Shown one piece after another: positions 37,365 to 45,890 of a stretch of DNA of 64,000 nucleotides. The stretch lies in NCBI RefSeq assembly GCF_000802185.1, contig NZ_KN676114.1:99096-163095 (forward strand). Direction: 5' to 3'. The notes below the pieces were generated by a model, which ran no database searches, was not told where the DNA came from, and saw nothing but the letters and a program-made list of their open reading frames with translations. The translations under genes were made by a program, and so were the position numbers. The first letter of the stretch is position 1, and each line of letters begins with the position of its first letter. This DNA is from Belnapia sp. F-4-1 (GTDB taxonomy: Bacteria > Pseudomonadota > Alphaproteobacteria > Acetobacterales > Acetobacteraceae).

Positions 37365-37880
37365 ATGTCCAGTTCTCTTGGTGCCGATATACCTGAGAAC
37401 ACACAGGTTTCCGTCACAGGAAGGCACCTCGATGTCGGAGAGACTTTGAAAGGCCACGTCGAGGCAGAGATGCGGGCGCTGGCAGCGAAGTATTTCCAAC
37501 GTGCCGCGGACGCAATCGTCATCTTCTCTCGTGCAGCCAAAGGCAACGGCTTCTGCTGCAACATCCGTTTCCATGTCGCCGGGGACATAGACTTCGACGG
37601 GCGCGGATCCCACAAGGACGCCCACGCCGCGCTCTCGCTGGCGGTCGAGCACGTAGCCAAGCAACTCCGCCGCACCAAACGGGCATGGCGCGAGGACAAG
37701 CCCGCCAACTTCGATAAAGACAACCTTTTTAAGATGCATGGCGAGCGGGTCGCGGAGCCTGACGACGCACTCGGCATGCTCGAAGCTGTGGACGACGAGG
37801 ACTTCGGCAATGTGTTCCTGCCCAAGCCCTCTGCGGTGACGCCTCCAGAGCACGCCGAACTGCCACTCGCGGCGGTGTAA
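37365..37880 (+). CDS. hpf: HPF/RaiA-type ribosome hibernation factor
   Basis: The start at 37365 is supported by GGAGG five bases upstream. 171 residues. Residues ~15-115 form the HPF/RaiA domain: VSVTGRHLDVGETLKGHVEA, EMRALAAKYFQRAADAIVIF, FHVAGDIDFDGRGSHKDAHA, ALSLAVEHVAKQLRRTKRAW. This domain binds the 30S decoding centre and silences ribosomes in stationary phase. The acidic ~55-residue tail does not show the dimerisation domain of long HPF. It stands alone among broken genes. The symbol is by family; it may be a paralogue of a chromosomal copy. Confidence 0.82.
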   Translation: MSSSLGADIPENTQVSVTGRHLDVGETLKGHVEAEMRALAAKYFQRAADAIVIFSRAAKGNGFCCNIRFHVAGDIDFDGRGSHKDAHAALSLAVEHVAKQLRRTKRAWREDKPANFDKDNLFKMHGERVAEPDDALGMLEAVDDEDFGNVFLPKPSAVTPPEHAELPLAAV

Positions 37881-37889
37881 CTTTCACTA

Positions 37890-37912
37890 GCCCGCGGGAA
37901 TGCCCCGCGGGC
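37890..37912 (+). terminator. Stem-loop after hpf, possible terminator
   Basis: A perfect nine-base-pair stem GCCCGCGGG-AATGC-CCCGCGGGC nine bases after the hpf stop. No T-run follows, so termination is uncertain. Confidence 0.45.
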
Positions 37913-37936
37913 GTCCCACCAATCGCGGGGAGCAAT

Positions 37937-38296
37937 ATGGGTGGAACGACGGCATCCGAGAGCCCTGACGCCACGGCACCCGCGCCGCATAGGAGGCCCG
38001 GGGTGGATCCGGTGCCGGTCTGGGACAGCTTCATGGGCGGTCTGCTAGCCACGGTTGAGGCGGTCATGATCCGCCGGGCGGAGGCGGGCAGGTGCATGCA
38101 GGACGCGGACGTGGCCTTAAAGGCACAACGGAAATGCGACGGCGCGTGCTGGACCGACTGCTGTCCTCTGCCGTCGGACTGGCGGTGGTCATGCGTCATC
38201 TCGGGGCTGCGGCCGAGAACAAAGAGGAACCATCTTCCTAAAGCAAACTCCAAACGATCAGAGTCATTGGGGATTCCCCTAGACCTCGAAGGCTGA
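37937..38296 (+). CDS. Hypothetical protein, 119 aa
   Basis: It begins MGGTTASESPDATAPAPHRR and contains VPVWDSFMGGLLATVEAVMI and four cysteines clustered in the middle (CMQDADVALKAQRKCDGACW, then TDCC). There is no signal peptide. The ribosome-binding site GGGAG is close to the start. I recognise no family. The C-terminal third may be random extension, and the gene may be spurious. Confidence 0.35.
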   Translation: MGGTTASESPDATAPAPHRRPGVDPVPVWDSFMGGLLATVEAVMIRRAEAGRCMQDADVALKAQRKCDGACWTDCCPLPSDWRWSCVISGLRPRTKRNHLPKANSKRSESLGIPLDLEG

Positions 38297-38412
38297 TTCA
38301 TCCTGTTGGCTAGGCACAATGCACCCTGCAATGCACGTCGTTGGCGAAAATCAGGAGTTCCGACAGGTTAGGCCGGGATAATTTGAACGGTAATAGTCGG
38401 GGGAATGAACAA

Positions 38413-38661
38413 ATGGCCGAGCGCCTGACCAAGGCGGCGACGCGGAACATCTTTTACGGCGGTCTGGCCTTCTTCCTGGTCACCTTCGTTACGTCGACCA
38501 TTCACACGCATTTCTGCATAGCAGGCACGAGCGCGCCTGTCTCCGCTGTGTCCGACGGCATCGTGCGTAGCAAGGAGGTCCTGAAACCGTTGGGTGCCCG
38601 CTGCAGTATTGGCTCAGTGAAGCTTCGGCTTGGCACGCCAAGTCCGGCGTCGCAATCATGA
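38413..38661 (+). pseudogene. norC-like remnant (nitric oxide reductase cytochrome c subunit)
   Basis: The first ~40 residues, MAERLTKAATRNIFYGGLAF-FLVTFVTSTIHTHF, match the N-terminal membrane anchor of NorC (typically ...LTKxxARNIxYGG then a single TM helix). The following SDGIVRSKEVLKPLGARCSI corresponds to the region before the haem motif (VRGKxVWExxxCxxCH), but CxxCH is absent and the frame ends in unrelated residues after ~83 codons. It is dead, and norB is not in the window. Confidence 0.6.
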
Positions 38662-38772
38662 AACTGGATGGATCTTGAAAGCTACTGATTGGCGGCGCAG
38701 CTGCCGAGCGGCATGGGCATGTCGGTCGTGGCTACGCTAGGTGCCGAGCACTCCTTGCTCAAAGGAAGGTCA

Positions 38773-39301
38773 ATGACCGTAGCCGAGCGCAAAACCATGC
38801 ACCGCCTGACGCTGCGCGCCCGCATGGCGCTCCTCGTCCTAGCCGGAGTGGTTCCGCTCAGCGCTTATGACCTGGGCGTCGTGTACCTGGGCTACGCCCG
38901 CGAGCGCGAGCGGGCGAGTTCGCAAGCGCTCGACCTCGCCCGCGCCATCAGCGGCGCAGTTGAGGCGGAATTGCGGGCCAGCACGGCGGCGCTGGGGGTG
39001 CTCGCGCTGTCGCGCGCCCTCAGGGCTGGCGACCTTGCAACCTTCCGCGAGCAGGCTGAGGACGTCGTCGCCAGCGAGTTGCCCGGAGCTACCGTGCTCC
39101 TGCGGCGCGGGGACGGGCAGCAGCTCATGAACACGGCGCTGCCGCTCGGCGAGGCGCTCCCCCGGCAGGTCTGGGAGACGCCGCAGCACGCCCCCGCCGC
39201 GGGTGGACCTTCCGTCTCGGACGTTTACTTCGGGCCGGTGCTCCGTCGCCCCGTCGTCGCCATCAAGGTGCCCGTCAGGCGCATCGGTGGGCAGCCCGAC
39301 C
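38773..39301 (+). pseudogene. Membrane sensor N-terminus cut off by IS6
   Basis: ATG 38773 follows AGGAAGG. The first hydrophobic helix is RMALLVLAGVVPLSAYDLGV; the next ~150 residues are an extracytoplasmic sensor (ALDLARAISGAVEAELRAST, FREQAEDVVASELPGATVLL, SVSDVYFGPVLRRPVVAIKV). This layout is typical of sensor histidine kinases or diguanylate cyclases. The frame enters the IS6 copy at 39302 before any second helix or output domain, so the protein is truncated. Confidence 0.6.
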
Positions 39302-40131
39302 GGCATTGTCACATTGTTTGACGACCGGGCGCGTTTGACCGCAAAACGGAGCTTGCGTGATCTCACGCTGCCGTCTGGGCACACGTCTCCTGCCGCCAGA
39401 TCTGGAATGCCTTGTCGCGCGAACGGTGGTACTGTTCGGCGGCCATCAGGTGCCGCCGCGGATGGAAGTGACCATAGATCATCGCGTGCGCCGAGAGGAA
39501 CCGCTGAGCTTGTTCTGGTGACTTGAAGCGCTGCATCTGGCGTTCTCGACGTCGCGTTGGGCGGTGGGAATTCTCGGCACGATTGTTCAGGTAGCGGCTG
39601 GTCCGATGCTTCACACCGGGCAGAACCTCGCGCTGGGCGACCCCATAGCTGCGGAGCCCATCCGTGACGATCTTGCGGGGCTTGTACTTCAGGCCGGCCA
39701 GCAGGCGTTTGAAGAAGCGTTTGGCGGCTGTGGCATTGCGCCTTTCCTGCACGAGGATGTCGAGCACCACACCGTGCTGGTCGACCGCGCGCCAGAGGTA
39801 GAAGAGCTCGCCGTTGATCTTCAGGTACACCTCATCCATGTGCCAGGTGTCGCCCGGCCTCGGCCGGCGCTTGCGCAGTTTGGCCGCGAACTCGGTACCG
39901 AAGCTGAGGCACCAACGGCGGATACTCTCGTAGCTGACCACCAAGCCGCGCTCAGCCAGGATCAGCTCGATGTCGCGCAGGCTCAGGCTGAACAGGTGAT
40001 AGAGCCAGATGGCATGGTGGATGACCTCGGCCGGAAAGCGGTAGCCGGGGTAGGTGGTGGGCTCGGTCGACATCCGGCCAGCTTGGCCCAGTCAGTTCAT
40101 TCCGCCCAGAGCCCAACGACTTGACAATGCC
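39302..40131 (-). mobile_element. IS6-family element, copy B (830 bp, inverted relative to A and C)
   Basis: The ends are GGCATTGTCA at 39302 and TGACAATGCC at 40131, with nearly the same sequence as 17338-18167. It truncates a sensor gene on one side and an IS630 remnant on the other; the flanking octamers do not match. Confidence 0.9.
39363..40073 (-). CDS. IS6-family transposase, copy B
   Basis: 236 residues, full length. Only two residue differences from copy A were noticed (Arg in KPRKIV and Arg in AQREVL). The catalytic residues are as in copy A. It is the likely partner of A and C in recombination within this region. Confidence 0.92.
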   Translation of the reverse strand: MSTEPTTYPGYRFPAEVIHHAIWLYHLFSLSLRDIELILAERGLVVSYESIRRWCLSFGTEFAAKLRKRRPRPGDTWHMDEVYLKINGELFYLWRAVDQHGVVLDILVQERRNATAAKRFFKRLLAGLKYKPRKIVTDGLRSYGVAQREVLPGVKHRTSRYLNNRAENSHRPTRRRERQMQRFKSPEQAQRFLSAHAMIYGHFHPRRHLMAAEQYHRSRDKAFQIWRQETCAQTAA

Positions 40132-40225
40132 CGTCGAGCCCATTCGTCTGGACCAAGCCCGCCGACCGCATCCTCGCCAAGCTCGCGCGGCTGCCTCCAC
40201 CGTCCGAATGAGTCACCGCACTAGC
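40132..40225 (+). mobile_element. 3' remnant of an IS630 related to 22269-23412
   Basis: The frame SPFVWTKPADRILAKLARLP ends PSE-stop, the C-terminus of the IS630 transposase at 22282-23352 with a few changes. It is followed by GAGTCACCGCACTAG, the IS end. The rest was lost at the IS6 border. Confidence 0.7.
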
Positions 40226-40380
40226 CAACCGCACCGCCATGGCGACGCTTGCCATCGTGTTTCCCAATACCTGCTGCAAGATCGGCAAGACGACCTCCGT
40301 CGCCTCTGTCCGCTGCTGCCTGAACGAGGAGGCAAGGCGCGCAATGCCGCCTACCCGGCTGAGCGGCCGCGGAGCATCTC

Positions 40381-40814
40381 GTGCTGAGACCGGGCAACGA
40401 CACCGACTTCCAAGCGATTGAGGACGACATCCTGGGGCTGAACCAGCGCTTTCGGATCGTCAGTGTCGGCTACGGCCCTTGGCAGTCGCCGCAGCTGGCG
40501 CAGCGGCTACGGGCACAGGACGTTGAGATGGTGGAGTTCCGCTCGACCACGGCGAACTTCTCGCCGGCGATCATTGAGCTGGGCGCTGCCATGCGCTCCG
40601 GTCGGCTTCAGCATGACGGCAACCGGTGCTGGAGTGGTGCATCGGCAACGTGGTCGGCAAGCCCGATCGCCGGGGCAACCTTTACCCGACCAAGGCACGA
40701 CCGGAGCAGAAGATCGACGCGGCCGTGGCGCTCATTATGGCGGTCGGGCGGTCGATGGTCGAGCCCGAGCAGTTCACCAGCATCTTCGAGCGGGCGGAGT
40801 TGTGGCCGGCGTGA
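40381..40814 (+). pseudogene. Phage terminase large subunit, C-terminal remnant 1
   Basis: It reads DFQAIEDDILGLNQRFRIVS, VGYGPWQSPQLAQRLRAQDV and FRSTTANFSPAIIELGAAMR, then after a one-base deletion near 40622 VLEWCIGNVVGKPDRRGNLY, PTKARPEQKIDAAVALIMAV. This is the nuclease-side C-terminus of a large terminase (headful packaging motor). The N-terminal ATPase is absent. A second, similar remnant is at 42863-43352. Confidence 0.75.
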
Positions 40815-41163
40815 GCGAGGCGCAAAGGTCTCGCAACCCTCAACATTCTGCTGCACTCACTTGCAGCAATGTGCTCATGCTCTTCAGCATCAAATATTGA
40901 TTACTATCCGTTACGAACGAATGCAAGCTGGCGGTGAGAATGCTCATGCGGTCGTTCTGGAAGGTGTCCACAAGTTCCGCCCGTGCTCGAGCGTAAGCCA
41001 CTTTGCGTAACCAAGTAGAGCAGCTCATTGCTGCCGTCCGTCTAAAGCACTTGTTCAGATTAACGTGAGAGTTACGGGCGGCGCTCTGCGTCAACCCATG
41101 CGATAGCATAGAGTATGGGTAGGCTCCGGCAGGTATTGAGTCGCGGTGCCGGGAGGGAACACC
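40815..41163. other. Intergenic region upstream of the ELWxxDGT gene
   Basis: About 350 bases, less GC-rich than its neighbours. No gene is seen. It presumably carries the promoter of the downstream secreted-protein gene, and it ends in a GGGAGGG ribosome-binding site. Confidence 0.5.
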
Positions 41164-42675
41164 ATGGCCAACAAAAGCGAGCGAAACGCCTCGACGGCCC
41201 ACGGACACGCCAAGTCCCACGGCAACGGACATAGCAAAGGGCACGGCAACGGCCATTCGGATGATCACGCACTGCGAGCATCTTTTGTCTTCGCCGCTGA
41301 CGATGGCAGTCACGGGACCGAGCCTTGGGTGACCAACGGCACTGAGGCTGGGACGCATCTCCTGCTGGACATCAATCCAGGTTTTGACGGTAGCGGCTTC
41401 TACTTCGCCAGCCCCTTCATTTCTGGGTCCACCCCCTTCGTACCGACCTCCGGCGGACGGTTCGTGTTCGAAGCCAATGATGGCACGCACGGCAATGAGC
41501 TGTGGGTCACCAACGGAACCGCCAACGGAACCCAACTGCTTGCTGACTTGGCGCCTGGTTCGGACAGTTCCTTTCCATTCCTGTTCGCTCCGCTTGGCGA
41601 CGGGCTTGTGCTGTTCGGGACGACGGGCGGTGGTGACCCTGAGATGGGCACGCGTTACTGGATTACCGATGGCACCGCCGACGGCACGCGGGAGGCGCCG
41701 CAGTTCGAATCTGGAACCCGTTTCCTTGGTACCGGCGATTTCACTCCGCTCGGAGACGGGCGGGTGCTGTTCGTCCGCGCATCTGAGCTGCGCATCGCCA
41801 CGGTGGACGATCCGGGTAGCGATCTCGTCCTCAGTTTTTCCCAGAACCAGTTTAACGCGGCTTTGGGCTATGTGACACCGCTTGACGACGGGCGGGCGCT
41901 GTTCCGTGCGGACGACGGCACCCATGGCATCGAGCCATGGATCACTGACGGCACGGTCGACGGTACGTACCAGATCGCTGACATAAACCCGGGCAGCGAG
42001 GGAAGCTTTGTCGCGGGCTTCGTTGGAATTGGCGACGGGTTGGCGCTTTTCAGCGCCTTTGACTTTGCGCACGGCCGCGAGTTGTGGATCACCGATGGGA
42101 CCAAGGCCGGAACGCACCTGGTGACCGATATCAACCCGGGCATCGGCAGCAATTCCTTGCTCGATCTCGTCCCGATCGGTGGTGGGCGCCTGCTTTTCTC
42201 CGCCAGTGATGGAGTGCACGGCGATGAGCTGTGGGTGACCGACGGCAGCGAGGCAGGCACCATGATGCTGCGAGACATATACCCCGGCCCGGTCCAGGCC
42301 GGCGGCCCAGGAGTCCCTTCGCTTGGCAGCAGCTTCCCAAGCAACATCACGCCGCTCGGAGATGGCCGGGCACTGTTCAGCGCCGTCGATCCGGAGCATG
42401 GGCAGGAGCTGTGGGTGAGCGATGGCACCCCCGCCGGGACGCGCATGGTCGCCGATCTCTTCCCTGGCCTGGGCAGCAGCTCGCCCTCGGGGATTGGAGC
42501 ACTCGGTCGCGGGTTGGCCGCCTTTTCGGCGGATGACGGCACGACCGGGCGCGAGCCGTGGATTACCGACGGTACCGAAGACGGCACGTACAGACTTGCC
42601 GATATCAATTCCGGAACGACTGGCAGCGGCGCCTCGGGCTACACGCCGCTGGCCGATCAGGCGCCGATCTGTTGA
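41164..42675 (+). CDS. ELWxxDGT-repeat protein with His/Gly-rich N-terminus
   Basis: 503 residues from ATG 41164 (GGAGG seven bases upstream). Residues ~13-37 are a His/Gly/Lys repeat (HGHAKSHGNGHSKGHGNGHS), perhaps metal binding. The rest consists of about eight repeats of ~50-60 residues built around G-x-E-x-W-[IV]-T-[DN]-G-T: for example GTEPWVTNGTEAGTHLLLDI, GNELWVTNGTANGTQLLADL, GIEPWITDGTVDGTYQIADI, GDELWVTDGSEAGTMMLRDI. Such repeats are predicted beta-propeller-like and occur in secreted proteins. There is no Sec signal, so type I or another export route is inferred. Function unknown. Confidence 0.85.
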   Translation: MANKSERNASTAHGHAKSHGNGHSKGHGNGHSDDHALRASFVFAADDGSHGTEPWVTNGTEAGTHLLLDINPGFDGSGFYFASPFISGSTPFVPTSGGRFVFEANDGTHGNELWVTNGTANGTQLLADLAPGSDSSFPFLFAPLGDGLVLFGTTGGGDPEMGTRYWITDGTADGTREAPQFESGTRFLGTGDFTPLGDGRVLFVRASELRIATVDDPGSDLVLSFSQNQFNAALGYVTPLDDGRALFRADDGTHGIEPWITDGTVDGTYQIADINPGSEGSFVAGFVGIGDGLALFSAFDFAHGRELWITDGTKAGTHLVTDINPGIGSNSLLDLVPIGGGRLLFSASDGVHGDELWVTDGSEAGTMMLRDIYPGPVQAGGPGVPSLGSSFPSNITPLGDGRALFSAVDPEHGQELWVSDGTPAGTRMVADLFPGLGSSSPSGIGALGRGLAAFSADDGTTGREPWITDGTEDGTYRLADINSGTTGSGASGYTPLADQAPIC

Positions 42676-42862
42676 AGCGCGCCAATCCGGGGGCCCTTCG
42701 GGATCGCAGGTGAGGATCGTAGAGGTGCCGAAGTGCGACGCATGCCTCGACAGCGGCTAACTCGCTGCCATGCGTCGCCCGCCAAACGGCCTCGCAAGCG
42801 CTCTGCCCAATGGCGTATGCGTCTATGCTCTGCGGCTGCGCGAGATTAGGATGCCAAGCTCA

Positions 42863-43352
42863 GCCGGCGCTTCTGCGTTGCCAGCGTGGGCTACGACCCT
42901 TGGCAGTCGACACAGCTGACCCAGCGGCTCCGGGCGCAGGACGTCGAGATGGTGGAGTTTCGTTCGACTAATACCATGTCCCGTTGATCCCAACCTATCG
43001 GCGGCAGAGGACCGTCCCGACGTAGCCCGCTCCGGCCTCGGCGGAGCCGCTTTACTGCATGGGTTCTGATCAGCGGGATTTGGTATAAGGCGACTTCTCG
43101 CCGGCGATCATCGAACTCGATGCTGTGATGCGCTCGGGCCGCATCGAGCATGACGGCAACCCGGTGCTGGAGTGGTGCATAGGCAACGTGGTCGGCAAGC
43201 CCGATCGCCGGGGCAACCTCTACCCGACCAAGGCGCGGCCGGAGCAGAAAATCGACGCGGCCGTCGCGCTCATCATGGCGGTTGGGCGGTCGATGACTGA
43301 GCCGGAGCAGTTCACCAGCATCTTTGAGCGGGCGGAGTTGTGGCCGGGGTGA
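42863..43352 (+). pseudogene. Terminase large subunit, C-terminal remnant 2, split by a MITE
   Basis: Same region as the remnant at 40381-40814: VASVGYDPWQSTQLTQRLRA, QDVEMVEFRST, then MITE copy 2, then FSPAIIELDAVMRSGRIEHD and VLEWCIGNVVGKPDRRGNLY ending FERAELWPG. A further one-base loss lies beside the MITE (GGCGACTTC against GGCGAACTTC). It is in the same orientation as remnant 1, flanking the ELWxxDGT gene as an imperfect direct repeat. Confidence 0.75.
42971..43086 (+). mobile_element. MITE, copy 2 (116 bp)
   Basis: Identical to copy 1 at 4810-4925. The flanks CGAC-TA and TA-AGGCG are consistent with a duplicated TA target, as for IS630/Tc1-mariner elements. It lies inside the second terminase remnant. 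Confidence 0.92.
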
Positions 43353-43495
43353 GCCGCCATGGCCCCAATGCACCCTCATTCCGACTTATTCTTTGCCAGA
43401 AAGCAAAAGATTTTATGTGCTGGACCGTTTCAGGGTGTAGCAGTCATGCTCTCTCTACTGAGTGGCTACCGATGTTAGTCGGCGAGGGAGGCACT

Positions 43496-44203
43496 ATGAA
43501 CCAGAACCCAAAACCCAGCTCCGGTAACGGCAAATCTCTGACGGGAACCGAAGGAGTCGACCACCTCAGAGGGCATGCCGCTGGCGACGTGCTGCGTGGT
43601 TTCGGAGGAGACGACAAGCTTTGGGGCTGTGGCGGTGCTGACCAAATCTTCGCAGGCGCCGGCAATGATAAGGTCTGGGGAGGTAAGGGGGCCGACACCA
43701 TTGATGGTGGTGACGGAAATGATCGGCTTGCGGGCCAGGCTGGCAACGATTTCATTCGGGGTGGTTTTGGGGTTGATGTGTTGTCTGGAGGAAAGGGCGA
43801 CGACATCTACGCGTTCGGAATCATTGTAAATTTTTCCCCTGGCACGTCAGCGGCTTTCAGTGCGGGTCTCTCAGACACTGGCGTCGGCGATAAGGCCGAC
43901 GTGATCACCAACTTTGATGGGGCGGGAGAGGCAGGCGGCGATATAATCGATCTTTCGGTCATCAACTACTTTGGGCGGCGAATCGCAAGCAATCCCGAGT
44001 TCTCTTTTGTTGGCAATGAGGAGTTCAACGGCAATTTTGCACAACTTCGTTTTGAGGTGCGAGGCGGGTACACGGTCATTCAAATGGATGGGGTGCGCAC
44101 TCCAGCAGATCCGATACCGTTGTTTGTTGGCGACAAGGTACCGGACGCGGAGATCATAGTTCTGGGCGAACACCAATTCACCGCGAGCGACTTCATTTTG
44201 TAA
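43496..44203 (+). CDS. RTX (hemolysin-type calcium-binding repeat) protein
   Basis: 235 residues from ATG 43496, with GGAGG five bases upstream. Residues ~15-105 contain about six nonapeptide repeats of the GGxGxDxLx type (GFGGDDKLWGCGGADQIFAG, GGKGADTIDGGDGNDRLAGQ). The C-terminal ~130 residues include DVITNFDGAGEAGGDIIDLS and end GEHQFTASDFIL, which resembles the hydrophobic C-terminal secretion signal of type I substrates. It is probably extracellular and folds on Ca2+. No cognate ABC exporter is in the window. Confidence 0.85.
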   Translation: MNQNPKPSSGNGKSLTGTEGVDHLRGHAAGDVLRGFGGDDKLWGCGGADQIFAGAGNDKVWGGKGADTIDGGDGNDRLAGQAGNDFIRGGFGVDVLSGGKGDDIYAFGIIVNFSPGTSAAFSAGLSDTGVGDKADVITNFDGAGEAGGDIIDLSVINYFGRRIASNPEFSFVGNEEFNGNFAQLRFEVRGGYTVIQMDGVRTPADPIPLFVGDKVPDAEIIVLGEHQFTASDFIL

Positions 44204-44256
44204 AGCATCGGCTGGCCTGCTGCGCCTTCAGCCAAAGGCTGGTTTGACCCTGCTCG

Positions 44257-44285
44257 GCGGTCGGGCCTCGGTGGAGCCCGACCGC
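44257..44285. terminator. Stem-loop between convergent genes, possible bidirectional terminator
   Basis: A ten-base-pair perfect stem GCGGTCGGGC / GCCCGACCGC with a nine-base loop, midway between the RTX gene and the convergent DUF3489 gene. It has no T-run on either side. Confidence 0.5.
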
Positions 44286-44314
44286 CAGTCTGGTACTGTC
44301 CAGCGGCGCTTGCA

Positions 44315-45039
44315 TCAGCCTGCTTCCGCGATGCGGTACACGGTGTAGCTGCCCTGGGCGCCCTCCTTGCCCGGGCCGACCTGTCGGACGCGCTCTGCGG
44401 CCTCGACCGCGATGCCCTGTCGCTTCTTGAGCCCCGCGAGGAAGCCCCGAACGGTATGGACCTGCCAACCGGTGGCCTCGGCGATCTGGGCGACGGTAGC
44501 GCCCTTCGGACGGCGCAGCATGGCGAGCACCTGCTGCTGCTTGGTGCCCTCGCGCAGCTTGCGAGGTTGGGCAGGATCGCGCGGCGGCCGGGAAGGCTTG
44601 CCGTCGAGCGTGGTGCGCAGCGCGGCGATTGCGTCGGGTAGGCGCGCCTGTCGGGCCTCTGCGTCGTCCCAGGCGGCAAACACGGCCTCCGCCGCGGCGC
44701 GCAGCCTCTGCCGGGCCGGTAGCGCGGGCAGGGCCTCGGCGGCGGTCGTGGGCGGCTCCTGGGCGAGCAAGGCGGCCTCGTGAGCCTCAGGCGCGTGTCG
44801 GGCTGTCGTAGGGGCCTCTGCCGGAGCGCACCCATCGGTGGTCCCAGCAGCAGCGCGCAGACCCGCCTCGGTCAGGCGGTAGTGTTCCGGGGCGCCGTTC
44901 ACCGTCCAGGCTGTATTCTCGTCCGGCTGCTCGAGCGCTGCGGGCTCGATCAAGCCCTTGGCGAGAAGGCTCCGGCGAATGGCGTCGCGCGGCGCCGGGG
45001 CAAGCCGGGCCGGCGGGGTCACGAGGTGCTGCGGGTGCT
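44315..45039 (-). pseudogene. DUF3489-domain protein, N-terminus removed by IS5
   Basis: The frame is open into the IS5 end at 45040, so the first ~15-25 residues are missing; internal starts could still give a product. Visible: the N-terminal QHLVTPPARLAPAPRDAIRR-like segment, a variable linker, and at the C-terminus the DUF3489 winged-helix-like domain KLREGTKQQQVLAMLRRPKG, ATVAQIAEATGWQVHTVRGF, RVRQVGPGKEGAQGSYTVYR. DUF3489 proteins are small alphaproteobacterial proteins of unknown role, possibly DNA binding. Confidence 0.75.
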
Positions 45040-45890
45040 CTAGGTCCTGTGGACTCTAGGGATTCCTGGATGGGTTGGGCTGTGATTCAAAGCTGCTTTT
45101 TGGAGGCAGCGGATGGCCTTGCGGGACCGGCTGATCCTGAATGACGCCCAGTGGGCGCGGATGGCGCCGCACATCATCGGCGATGAGCGCAGCCGCGGCA
45201 CCTCGGGCCAGGACAACCGCTTGTTCGTCGAGGCGGTGCTCTGGATCGTCCGCACCGGCGCCCCCTGGCGCGACCTGCCGGACGCCTTCGGCCACTGGAA
45301 CAGCACCTTCCGCCGCTTCAGTCGCTGGAGTGCCAAGGGCGTCTGGCATCGCATCTTCGCCGCCATGGTCGAGGACCCGGACTTCGAATACCTGATCCTC
45401 GACAGCACCATCGTCCGCGCCCACCAGCATGCCGCCGGGGCAAAAAAGGGGCTGGAGATCAAGCCCTCGGCCGCTCGCGCGGCGGCTGGAGCACCAAGAT
45501 CCACCTCGCCGTCCGCGGCCTCGGCTGCCCTGTCCGGGTCGTCCTGACCGCCGGGCAGCGCGGCGATGCCCCACAGGCCGCCGCCCTGCTCGACAAGGAC
45601 CGACCAGGCTTCGTCCTGGCCGATACCGCATACGATGCCGACCACTTCCGCGCCGCCGTCGCCGAGGCCGGCGCCATCGCCGTCATCCCCAACAATCCCT
45701 CGCCGGCCAGCAAACTCGACTTCAACGAGGCAGTCTACGAGGAACGCCACCTCGTCGAGTGCTGCTTCGGCAAGCTCAAACACTTCCGCCGCGTCGCAAC
45801 CCGCTACAACAAGACCGCGCAGAACTACCTCGCCATCGTGCTCCTCGCCGCAACCATCCTGTGGCTAAGGTAAATGTCCACAGGACCTAG
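45040..45890 (+). mobile_element. IS5-family element, apparently intact, CTAG flanked
   Basis: The inverted repeats GGTCCTGTGGAC (45043) and GTCCACAGGACC (45876-45887) are bounded on both sides by CTAG (45040-45043, 45887-45890), the target duplication. It separates the DUF3489 gene from a DUF72 remnant. Confidence 0.9.
45113..45873 (+). CDS. IS5-family transposase made by programmed -1 frameshift
   Basis: OrfA (45113-45547) begins MALRDRLILNDAQWARMAPH and includes WIVRTGAPWRDLPDAFGHWN and the first Asp in EYLILDSTIVRAHQHAAGAK. In frame at 45442-45448 lies the canonical slippery heptamer A-AAA-AAG. A -1 shift gives GAGDQALGRSRGGWSTKIHL, then FVLADTAYDADHFRAAVAEA and the Glu in YEERHLVECCFGKLKHFRRV, ending at TAA 45871-45873. 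Frameshifted production is established for several IS5-group elements. All catalytic residues are present. Confidence 0.88.

Noticed and set aside
40840..42399. Minus-strand frame of about 520 codons opposite the ELWxxDGT gene
   Set aside because: The plus strand has a good ribosome-binding site and regular repeats; the antisense product only mirrors those repeats.
43520..43800. Short tandem-like DNA repeats in the RTX gene
   Set aside because: They are codons for GGxGxDxLx calcium-binding repeats, not a separate DNA element.
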